From Myxococcus xanthus (lineage in GTDB: Bacteria; Myxococcota; Myxococcia; Myxococcales; Myxococcaceae): a DNA stretch of 64,000 nucleotides. Shown here one piece after another: positions 57,003 to 64,000 of the stretch. The notes beneath the pieces were generated by a model. That model was not told the DNA's origin. It did no database searches and saw only the letters and a list, made by a program, of their open reading frames with translations. The position numbers were made by a program, and so were the translations under genes. Positions within the stretch are counted from its first letter, which is position 1. Every line of letters starts with the position of its first letter. The DNA is taken from assembly GCF_900106535.1 (NCBI RefSeq), contig NZ_FNOH01000014.1:186001-250000 (forward strand). Reading direction: 5' to 3'.

Positions 57003-57091
57003 GGACGGCACTCACGCGAGGCGACGGAGACGAAGGTGACGCGCGCTTCGGGCATGGAAGCGCCGCTTGAAGCACAGCCGTTTCAGGGGCG

Positions 57092-60000
57092 TCAAGCAGC
57101 CCCGGCGCAGACAGGGGCGCCCCGGCCCTCCACCTCCAGTGCCTCCACGTCCTCCGGCTCCGAGGTGAGCCGCCACAAGGCTTCCTCCAGAAAGCCCAGC
57201 GCGCCGCGCAGGTCCGACGAGGCGGCCTCTGGCGGGGCGCTCCGGGCTCGCGCGATGCGCCGACGCACCGACTCGAAAGCCCGCTGCGCCCGCGCGACGT
57301 CGTCCCGGGCCGCCCGTGCCTCCGCCAGGTCCACCGCCGCGCGAAGCAGCGCGGCCAGCTCGCGCAGCACCGGGTCGTCCCGCAGCTCCGGCGCGCCCTC
57401 CAGCACGACGAAGCTCGCCTCCGCCGCCGCTGCGTCTCCCACGCACGCCTCCACCACGGCCCGGTACACCGCGAAGCGCAGCACCTGCCCGCGCGACACG
57501 CGCCCCAGGTCGGACACCGCCTCCGACAGCCGGGCCCAGGCTTCGCTCCACGCTCCCAGGGCCAGCTCCGCGCGCCCCAACTCGCCCAGCGCGGTGCCCT
57601 CCAGCAGCCGCTGCCCAAGCTGCCGGCCAATGCGCGCAGCGGCAAGCAGGTGCTCGCGCGCCTCCTGCGGGCGCCCTTCCTCCAGCAGGTAGCAGCCCAG
57701 GTTGAGGCGAGCCAGCGCATGCCCCGCCCGGTCTCCCACACTGGCCGAGCGCGCCATCGCGTCCTCCAGCAGGCTCATCGCCTCGCGCGTGCGCCCCATC
57801 TCCCCGATGGCCACCGCGCAGTTGGACAGGAAGCCCACCTCGAACGTCACGTCGCCCACGCCGTGGAAGAGCGCCTGCGCCGCGCGCAGATGGGGAATGG
57901 CCGCCTCCGCGCCGCAGCGGGCCTGCTCCACCAGGCCCAGGTTGCCCACGGTGTAGGCGTCCAACCAGCGGTCGCCCTCCGACGACAACAGCCGCGCCTC
58001 GCGCACCAGCGCCCAGGCCAGGGACAGCTCACCTTCGTGACGGGCCACAATCGACAGGTCCACCAGCACGCGCTTCTCGCCCGCCACCGCGCCCAGCGTC
58101 CTCAGTGATGCGCGTGCGCACTCCAAATCCCTGCGGGCCGACACCAGGTCGCCCGCCTCCAGGAACACGCGGCCACGCACCGCCACGGCCTCGGCCACCA
58201 GCCTGGGCGCGCCCATCACCCGGTCCGTCAGCGCCAGCGCCGCGTCCAGCCGTTCGAGCAACAGTCGCACCGGGCCCCGCGTCACCACCTCCGGCTCCAG
58301 CGCCACCAACGCCTCCAGCGCCCGCTCCACCGAGCGTGACGTCGCGGGCGTCACGGCCAGGGCGTTGTCACACGCCGCCAGGAGGTTCTCCCGCTCCAGT
58401 GCCAGCCGCTGCAAGGCCTCCGCACCGCCCTGGCTGCGCACCTGCGCGCGCAGGCCGTAGGCCAGCGACAGGTACCAATCCGCGTGCCGCTCCGCCAACG
58501 CGGCCGCATTGCCCACGCCCTCTTCGGCCAGCCGCGCCGCGGCATACTGACGGATGCTCTCGTACTGACCCAGCCGGGAGTCACCGCCGGGCAACTCCGC
58601 CTCCAGCACGCGCAAGAGCGACTTGACGCGCAGCGACTGGAGCACGTCCAGCACGGCGGGCCCGTCCGGCGGCAGCCCCAGCACCGCTTCCGCCGCCTCC
58701 AGCGTGAAGCCGCCACGGAACACCGAGCAGCGCGCCAGCGCGGTCCGCTCCTCCGGTTCCAGCAGGTTCCAGGACCAGTCGATGGCTCCTCGCAGCGTCG
58801 CCTGCCGCGCGCGGCCATCAGGCCGTCCCTTGCGCAGGAGCTCGAAGCGACGCGTGAGCCGCTCCCGAAGCTGGCTCACGCTCAACAGCGCCATGCGCGC
58901 GGCGGCCAGCTCGATGGCCAGGGCGATTCCATCCAACTGCCGCACGATGTCCGCGACCATCGGCGCCTCGCCGGCCGTCAGCTCGAAGTAGCCTCGGGCT
59001 TCACGCGCCCGCTGCGCGAACAGGCGCACCGCGTCCGACCGGACCAGTTCCTCCAGCCGGGACTCGCCTTCCTCCGGCACCGAGAGCGGCGCCAGGTCCA
59101 GCAGTCGCTCACCGGGAAGGCCCAGTGCCTCGCGCGACGTCGCCAGGAAGCGCGCGCGAGGCGCCAGTTGGAGCCAGCGCCCCAGCGTGGCGGGCAGGTG
59201 CTGCACGGCCTGCTCCAGGTTGTCGAGGATGAGCAGCACGTCGCCACAGTCGTTCAGCGCGCGTCCCAGCCGCTCCGCCGGCTCGGTCGGGTCGCCATCC
59301 GCGCGCAGGGGGATTCCCAGCGCATGGCCCACCGACAGGCAGAGCGCCTCCGCTGTCTGGGCCTCGGCCAGCTCACACAGCCACACCCCGCCCTCCCATT
59401 CCCCCGACTCTAGTTCCAGCGCACCAAAGGACGTGGCCAGCCGGGTCTTGCCCATGCCACCCGGCCCCAGCAGCGTGACGAGCCGCGCGCCATCCGCGAG
59501 CCAGCGGCGGAGCTGCCCGAGTTCGGTGCCTCGCCCCACCAGTCCCTCTTGGAGCACGGGCACGTTCCCCTGGCGATCTCTCGGCGCACGAGGAACTCCG
59601 AAGCGCCGCTCCGACAGGTGCGCGGGCAGCACCTCCACCAGGGCCACGGCATCATCGATGCCCTTCAATCGGAACGCGCCCAGGGGACGCACCGCGGGCC
59701 GGCCCAGCGGCTCCAACACCTGCGCGACCTGCGCCCAGGCGCCGCCACTTACCAGGACCTGACCTCCATGGCCCGCGGCCGCCACGCGCGCCGCCACGTT
59801 CACCATGCGGCCCAGGTAGTCCGTCCGTCCGGAGCGCGCGTCCACGCGGCACTCCGGCTCGCCCACGTGCACGCCCATGCGCACCCGCAGGCCCCGGAAC
59901 AACAGGCCTCCGGGTCCCACCTCTTCGGCGGCCTCGGGCTGGGAGAGGATGTCCACCGGCCAGGGCGCGCGCAGCAGCACGTCCTGCGCCTCCAGGCACC

Positions 60001-60301
60001 ACGTCAGCGCATCCAGCACCGAGGGGAACGCAATCATGAAGGAGTCCCCCTGCGTCTTCACCTCGTAGCCGGTGCTGCCGACCAGCAGGGAACGCAGGAC
60101 GCGGTCATGCACCTCCAACGCGTCACGCATGCCCGCGCCACAACGCTCCCACAGCCGCGTGGAGCCCTGGACGTCGGTGAAGACCAGCGCCACGGAGCCC
60201 TCGGGAGGCGTCGCGGAGGCCGGCTGGGACTCCTGGCCGGGCAGTGCCCTCAGCATGCCCGCCGCGGCGCCTGCCAGCCTTCTGGAGGACACATCACCCA
60301 T
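57092..60301 (-). CDS. Class III cyclase domain/AAA ATPase/helical repeat regulator
   Basis: This protein of 1069 residues starts with a class III nucleotide cyclase domain (about 35-230) with VFTDVQGSTRLWE (metal Asp), VKTQGDSFMIAF (second metal Asp, possible Lys specificity residue) and RMVNVAARVA (transition-state Asn/Arg). It continues with an NB-ARC-like ATPase (Walker A GPGGMGKT near 280, LILDNLE near 360) and a long C-terminal TPR-like helical region to the end. The ATG at 60301 has AGGAG 6 bases ahead. Such proteins are common signal-transduction proteins in myxobacteria; the signal is unknown. Confidence 0.85.
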   Translation of the reverse strand: MGDVSSRRLAGAAAGMLRALPGQESQPASATPPEGSVALVFTDVQGSTRLWERCGAGMRDALEVHDRVLRSLLVGSTGYEVKTQGDSFMIAFPSVLDALTWCLEAQDVLLRAPWPVDILSQPEAAEEVGPGGLLFRGLRVRMGVHVGEPECRVDARSGRTDYLGRMVNVAARVAAAGHGGQVLVSGGAWAQVAQVLEPLGRPAVRPLGAFRLKGIDDAVALVEVLPAHLSERRFGVPRAPRDRQGNVPVLQEGLVGRGTELGQLRRWLADGARLVTLLGPGGMGKTRLATSFGALELESGEWEGGVWLCELAEAQTAEALCLSVGHALGIPLRADGDPTEPAERLGRALNDCGDVLLILDNLEQAVQHLPATLGRWLQLAPRARFLATSREALGLPGERLLDLAPLSVPEEGESRLEELVRSDAVRLFAQRAREARGYFELTAGEAPMVADIVRQLDGIALAIELAAARMALLSVSQLRERLTRRFELLRKGRPDGRARQATLRGAIDWSWNLLEPEERTALARCSVFRGGFTLEAAEAVLGLPPDGPAVLDVLQSLRVKSLLRVLEAELPGGDSRLGQYESIRQYAAARLAEEGVGNAAALAERHADWYLSLAYGLRAQVRSQGGAEALQRLALERENLLAACDNALAVTPATSRSVERALEALVALEPEVVTRGPVRLLLERLDAALALTDRVMGAPRLVAEAVAVRGRVFLEAGDLVSARRDLECARASLRTLGAVAGEKRVLVDLSIVARHEGELSLAWALVREARLLSSEGDRWLDAYTVGNLGLVEQARCGAEAAIPHLRAAQALFHGVGDVTFEVGFLSNCAVAIGEMGRTREAMSLLEDAMARSASVGDRAGHALARLNLGCYLLEEGRPQEAREHLLAAARIGRQLGQRLLEGTALGELGRAELALGAWSEAWARLSEAVSDLGRVSRGQVLRFAVYRAVVEACVGDAAAAEASFVVLEGAPELRDDPVLRELAALLRAAVDLAEARAARDDVARAQRAFESVRRRIARARSAPPEAASSDLRGALGFLEEALWRLTSEPEDVEALEVEGRGAPVCAGAA

Positions 60302-60678
60302 CGCACGCTCCTGCGATGCCAGTTCCCGCGGAAGAGATGACACCACGCGGATCGAACACCGCCCATGCGTGACGGGCACATGCTCCGGGCCTCAACACAG
60401 ACAGCATCCGGCACGAGACGCTCGCGCGCGGACGCGTCCACAACGCCACGGCACCCTCGCCCCGGGAGGCACCGCCGGTGTGAACTCCGAGCCCACCTTC
60501 AGCACGCCTCGACTGTCCGCGACTGCAAACATTGCCCGCGGGTACGGGTTGCCCGCACGCATCCCTGGTGCAATTTTTCGCGCCGGCCACCCTTCACCCT
60601 GCCCGCACTCCTCGGGGTGGCCCCACCCGGACACTTGCACCGCGAGCCGTCCGGCGACCTGGACCCACTGGGGAGTCG
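60302..60678. promoter_or_regulatory. Divergent region between the cyclase and FNGLS genes
   Basis: This 377-base gap contains no gene that I can support. It must hold promoters for both directions. The direct repeat TTGCCCGC occurs twice near 60533 and 60549, and an AATTTTT stretch lies near 60573, a possible -10 area for the plus-strand gene. Confidence 0.35.
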
Positions 60679-61602
60679 ATGAAAAAGACACTGCTTCCGA
60701 AGACGTTTCCGATGCTCGCCCTGACGATGCTTGGCATTGCTGGCTGCGAGCCTCCGCCGCCAGACGCCGCGTCCCCGACCGGCGCGCGGACGCAGGCGCA
60801 GGAGTCGTTCAACGGGCTGTCCTTCAATGGCCTGTCATTCAACGGCCTGTCCTTCAATGGCCTGTCATTCAACGGCCTGTCCTTCAATGGCCTGTCGTCG
60901 GAAGCCTTCAACACCTGGTTCCAGGCCAATCCCTCACTGGCCGACATGGCGATGCGCTACGTGGTCCGCTGCGCCGTGCCCGCGGGGCAGACGCGAACCT
61001 ACACAGAGCCCGCGATGGAGCAGTCGTACACGTGGGAAGGCGGCCTGGGGTTGGCGCCAGACTGGGCTAGCGGAAGCCCGGCCACGCTGGCCGAACAGCA
61101 GGTCGTCTCCGCGTGCCTGGCGGCCCACGCCAACCGGCTGGGAGAGGAGTTGCTCATCTCCATCCTCGGCCTGGACGGCGCTGGCGCCGTCATTCCCTAC
61201 ACGGCGCAGGAGCTCGCCACGCATTCCCGGCAGGAGTCGTGTTTCTTCGGCAACCTCTTCAACGCCGAAGGCATCCACGTGGGCGCGGAGCGCGCTCCGC
61301 TGGGCCCTCAGGAGAGCACCTCGCGCGCCTGCGCGGGCCTGCTCCACGATGGCACGGAGACGCTCGTGCCCTGCGCCCCCATGGTGTACGTGGGCGCCTG
61401 CACGTCCCACTGCGCGCTGGACTCGAGCGGCCTCTACTACGAGACGTGCACGCTCGGCGGTGTCACCTACCGCCCCATCACCACGCGGCTGTCTCCCACG
61501 AATGTGAATGTGTGTGGAGACAGCGTATGTCAGGCCACGGAGCAGTGTGGCACCTCCAACCGGTACGACAGTTGCGCACAGGATTGCGGCCCCTGCCCGT
61601 GA
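60679..61602 (+). CDS. Lipoprotein with six FNGLS-type pentapeptide repeats
   Basis: This 307-residue lipoprotein has a lipobox (LGIAGCEP) near residue 23. Six exact SFNGL pentads follow (residues 43-72), then a Cys-rich domain of about 230 residues with several CxxC and disulfide-like pairs and a Cys-rich C-terminus (CGDSVCQ, CAQDCGPC). The repeats may form an elongated linker near the outer membrane. The ATG at 60679 follows GGGAG. Function unknown. Confidence 0.8.
   Translation: MKKTLLPKTFPMLALTMLGIAGCEPPPPDAASPTGARTQAQESFNGLSFNGLSFNGLSFNGLSFNGLSFNGLSSEAFNTWFQANPSLADMAMRYVVRCAVPAGQTRTYTEPAMEQSYTWEGGLGLAPDWASGSPATLAEQQVVSACLAAHANRLGEELLISILGLDGAGAVIPYTAQELATHSRQESCFFGNLFNAEGIHVGAERAPLGPQESTSRACAGLLHDGTETLVPCAPMVYVGACTSHCALDSSGLYYETCTLGGVTYRPITTRLSPTNVNVCGDSVCQATEQCGTSNRYDSCAQDCGPCP
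60805..60894 (+). repeat. Six tandem 15-base repeats encoding SFNGL
   Basis: Six in-frame units of 15 bases encode identical pentapeptides. DNA variants alternate mainly between TCATTCAACGGCCTG and TCCTTCAATGGCCTG, giving an apparent 30-base unit and suggesting duplication of pairs. Length variation between strains is likely. Confidence 0.9.
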
Positions 61603-61615
61603 GGTGAGCCGCGCG

Positions 61616-61635
61616 AGCGTCTGCTGTTGGACGCT
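61616..61635 (+). terminator. Possible weak terminator after the FNGLS gene
   Basis: A 6-bp inverted repeat (61616-61621 with 61630-61635) with an 8-base loop lies 13 bases after the stop. There is no T tract. Confidence 0.25.
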
Positions 61636-61696
61636 TGACGCGTGCGCGTGGAGGAATGGATTGGAAGGCGCATGGGCGTGACTACTTCCCTCTCTC

Positions 61697-62956
61697 ATGC
61701 ACCTCACCCCATCCCGCCCCATCCCCCTGGGCCTGCCCCGCGCGCTGCTCGTCACGAGCGTGCTGCTGGCCTCGACGTCCCACGCCCAAACCACGCCGCT
61801 GGAGGACAACAACCGCATCACCGCGGGCTACATCGAACTGGCCTATGAAGTCGGCGGGCTGCTGGACCCCACCCTCTCCCCGGGTGGCACCAGCGCCGTG
61901 CGGCCCAACTGGTTCGTCTTCGCGCCGCATGCCTCTCGCACCGGCGGCGAAGGCCTTCTCGGCGCGTCACTGGCCCGGAGCGTCATCCGCGCCGCCCGCG
62001 GCCAGCCATCCCTGTCGCTTCAGCAGGCGCTGGGGCGCGTGGGCCTCACGGGCACCCTGCATCTGTCCGTCCAGCAACTGGGCCTGCAACTGGTGCTGTC
62101 GGGCCTGCCCTTCGACGTGGCGGCGTCGCTCGCCTCGCTCACCACGGCGCTCAATGGCGCAGCCCTGCTGGACGCGCGCACGTTGCTCACCACCACGGCG
62201 CGCTTCGCCGCGCTCTACGCGAGCGCGCCAGGTGTGCTCCCGCTCGACAAGGCGGAGCGCATCGTGGACACGCTGGAGCGCACGCTGAACGAGAGCAACC
62301 TCGCCATCTTCACGGACATTGGCGGCTCGGGGCGCCTCTACATGGACTGGCGCGCGGGGGCCGGCGTGGTGACGCCCGAACGCGTGCTCACGGAGTTCAC
62401 GCTGGTGGGCGCGGTGCCCACCCAGTCCCGTCAGGCCTATGACTACGCGCTCGCGCACGCCTTCGACACGCCGCGCCCGTTCGAGTTCGACACCCTCTTC
62501 CCCGGCATGCACTGGAAGAGCCTGCTGGTGGCGGCCTTCGCGCTGTACGAAGAGGCCCGCATGGCGCCCACGCCGGCCGCGCGTGACGCGCTGATCGCCA
62601 TGGGAAACAACTACATCGCCTGGCGTGAGCAGCACGACATGGCCCAGCCTGTCTTCTCCCCCGCCGTTCAGCGCCCAGACGAGGTCTCGCGCGTCGAACT
62701 GCTGCGCGCCATCACCCCGCTGCTGTCCACGGACTTCGGGACGATGACGTGGACGTACGCGGACTTCGCCTACAGCCGGCCGGACCGCGACGGCAACCCG
62801 CTCACCTCGCCGCCCACTGAGTACAACTGGGCCCTCTTCTGGGACCGCTGGACGGGCATTCTCTTCGCATTCGACGCGGCCTATCTTCAGCCCACGGCGC
62901 TCTGGGTCATGCCTGAACCCCTGGTGGACCCCACGGCGGCAGCGAACGGAGGCTGA
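61697..62956 (+). CDS. Secreted protein of unknown function
   Basis: This 419-residue protein has a signal peptide (LLVTSVLLASTSHAQT, cleavage near residue 30). The mature part is mostly helical with conserved-looking blocks such as ITAGYIELAYEVGG, FDTLFPGMHWKSLL and TEYNWALFWDRW. I do not recognise the family. The sensor kinase gene begins 6 bases after its stop, so the two may be linked. Confidence 0.7.
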   Translation: MHLTPSRPIPLGLPRALLVTSVLLASTSHAQTTPLEDNNRITAGYIELAYEVGGLLDPTLSPGGTSAVRPNWFVFAPHASRTGGEGLLGASLARSVIRAARGQPSLSLQQALGRVGLTGTLHLSVQQLGLQLVLSGLPFDVAASLASLTTALNGAALLDARTLLTTTARFAALYASAPGVLPLDKAERIVDTLERTLNESNLAIFTDIGGSGRLYMDWRAGAGVVTPERVLTEFTLVGAVPTQSRQAYDYALAHAFDTPRPFEFDTLFPGMHWKSLLVAAFALYEEARMAPTPAARDALIAMGNNYIAWREQHDMAQPVFSPAVQRPDEVSRVELLRAITPLLSTDFGTMTWTYADFAYSRPDRDGNPLTSPPTEYNWALFWDRWTGILFAFDAAYLQPTALWVMPEPLVDPTAAANGG

Positions 62957-62962
62957 GCGCGC

Positions 62963-64000
62963 ATGGGCGAGTCGGGGCGGCCTGGGGGGGGCCGGAAACG
63001 GGGGCGAAGGGACCGGCGCCGTGAGCCTCCTGACGCACCAGGAGCCCCCGCGAGCGCCACGCCGGGCGGCTTGACGCCTCCGGATGGCCGGGAGACCTTC
63101 CCGGCCCCCATGAGACTCGCTCCGTCTTCCGAGCCCGGTCGTCCCTCGGAGCCGCCCCCCGCAGTCACCACCACCGAGCTGCCTGCGCACGCCGCCGACG
63201 AAGTCGGCCTGTCCGCCGAGGCCCGGTTGTGCGTGCTGCAGGAGATGATGGGCGAGGCCTTCTTCACGCTCGACGCCCACGGCCGCGTCCGCGAGCTGAA
63301 CACGCACGCCGCCGCCCTGCTGGGTGTGTCGGCCGAGCAGGTGCGCGGCCAGGAGCCCTGGCTTGCGCAGCCCGAGCTTTCGGGCACGGTGCTGCACGAA
63401 CGGCTGATGACGGCGCTGACCACGCGTGAGGGCGGTCGCTTCCTGGCGGAGCTGCCGTCGCGGACCTGGCTGGAGGTGACGGTCCGCGTGGTGGGTGACG
63501 AGACGTGGGTGCTGGCCACGGACATCACCCAGCGCCAGCACGCGGAGAACGAAGTGGCGCGCACCGAGGAGCGCTTCCGCCAGTTGGGCGAGCGCTTCCA
63601 GGTGGCACTCGACTCCGCGCAGATGGCCGTCTGGGAGACGAACCTCGTCACCGGCCAGGTGTTCCGCTCCGAGGCGCATGACCGGCTCTACGGCTACGCG
63701 CAGCCACAGGCGGAGTGGACGCACGAGAAGTTCCTCGCCTCCATCCACCCGGAGGACCGCGCGGAGGTGGAGGCCCAGGTCGCCGCGCTCTTCACCCGGC
63801 ACGTGGACGCCTACACGTCCACCTTCCGCACCCGCTGGCCGGACGGGAGCTGGCACTGGCTCACCAGCCGGGCGACGGTGATTCGCGATGCCACGGGCAA
63901 CGTCGTGGTGGTGCGCGGGGCCATCCTGGACATCACCGCGCTGAAGGAGACGGAGGCCGCGCTGCAACAGGCGGTGCGCACGCGGGACGACTTCCTCTCC
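62963..64000 (+). CDS. PAS-domain sensor histidine kinase, partial (runs past window end)
   Basis: The visible 346 residues start with a basic, Pro-rich tail (1-75), then a PAS domain (about 92-200: LDAHGRVRELNTHAAALLG to LATDITQRQ), and a second PAS/PAC domain (about 215-330: VAWETN-like strand, WPDGSWHWLTSRA, RGAILDITALKE). The last residues, RDDFLS, begin a HisKA dimerisation helix, where the phosphorylated His would follow. The catalytic ATPase part lies outside the window. No membrane segment is seen, so it is probably cytosolic. The frame is open to the last base. Confidence 0.85.
   Translation, partial: MGESGRPGGGRKRGRRDRRREPPDAPGAPASATPGGLTPPDGRETFPAPMRLAPSSEPGRPSEPPPAVTTTELPAHAADEVGLSAEARLCVLQEMMGEAFFTLDAHGRVRELNTHAAALLGVSAEQVRGQEPWLAQPELSGTVLHERLMTALTTREGGRFLAELPSRTWLEVTVRVVGDETWVLATDITQRQHAENEVARTEERFRQLGERFQVALDSAQMAVWETNLVTGQVFRSEAHDRLYGYAQPQAEWTHEKFLASIHPEDRAEVEAQVAALFTRHVDAYTSTFRTRWPDGSWHWLTSRATVIRDATGNVVVVRGAILDITALKETEAALQQAVRTRDDFLS

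Noticed and set aside
54666-57692. A 1008-residue plus-strand frame over the HAD and DUF6311 genes
   Set aside because: It is Gln/Arg/His-rich and spans several minus-strand genes with clear motifs. No start signal is seen.
60280-60315. A GG-N10-GC pattern (CTGGCATCGCAGGAGCG on the minus strand) by the cyclase start
   Set aside because: It overlaps the ribosome site, so transcription would begin inside the gene. It shows that such matches arise by chance in this DNA.
60805-60894. CRISPR-like repeats in the FNGLS gene
   Set aside because: Units are 15 bases, tandem, without spacers and encode a pentapeptide.

Overview
The window is high-GC DNA from a myxobacterium, most likely Myxococcaceae (Myxococcus/Corallococcus type). 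This is inferred, not searched. The reasons are the very high GC content, the many long shadow reading frames, the many lipoproteins and repeat-rich secreted proteins, the cyclase-ATPase-repeat regulator, and an alternative complex III/caa3 respiratory block of the kind known in myxobacteria. I recognise 57 protein-coding genes. I see no rRNA, tRNA, insertion sequence, prophage or CRISPR array.

Layout. 1-5698: an aromatic/tryptophan operon (aroF-trpD-trpC-trpF-trpB-trpA) with coupled start/stop codons. 5830-12937: an envelope block with an 11-repeat CARDB lipoprotein, a secreted propeller-like protein behind a good sigma-54-type promoter match, and a small lipoprotein. 13000-15659: a histidine phosphatase gene whose stop codon abuts the convergent trpE-trpG pair, which is thus split from the other trp genes. 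15904-22048: the four-gene ligase-associated DNA repair set (exonuclease, ATP-dependent ligase, Lhr-like helicase, PdeM phosphoesterase) with an HNH nuclease gene added at the end.

22450-35335: one long respiratory operon, actABCDEF (alternative complex III), a small membrane protein, a Sco copper chaperone and coxBACD. Subunit II carries a fused cytochrome c and subunit I has the YS signature of A2-type oxidases, so electrons probably pass from quinol through complex III to a caa3-type oxidase. A strong intrinsic terminator closes the operon.

35416-42980: mixed accessory genes. These are beta-barrel-like proteins, a LYC1-like acetyltransferase, a zinc-ribbon/membrane gene that appears frameshifted at a C tract, a YkgJ cysteine-cluster protein, a YheT-like hydrolase, a receiver-like protein and a YdcZ-type membrane protein. 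A 609-base cytosine-skewed region without a convincing gene lies inside this block. 43086-45672: an XPB-like helicase with its Bax1 (DUF790) nuclease partner, a second DNA repair pair. 45702-51916: a XRE regulator, a degenerate receiver, a phosphoesterase, a secreted M4 metalloprotease with two C-terminal PPC-like domains, a quinone oxidoreductase and small unknown proteins.

52094-53787: XdhC plus a MobA-like nucleotidyltransferase, pointing to maturation of a molybdenum hydroxylase encoded elsewhere. 53924-64000: a lipoprotein, a HAD phosphatase, a DUF6311-type membrane protein, a large cyclase/AAA/repeat regulator, a lipoprotein with six FNGLS-type repeats, a secreted unknown, and a PAS sensor kinase cut by the window edge.
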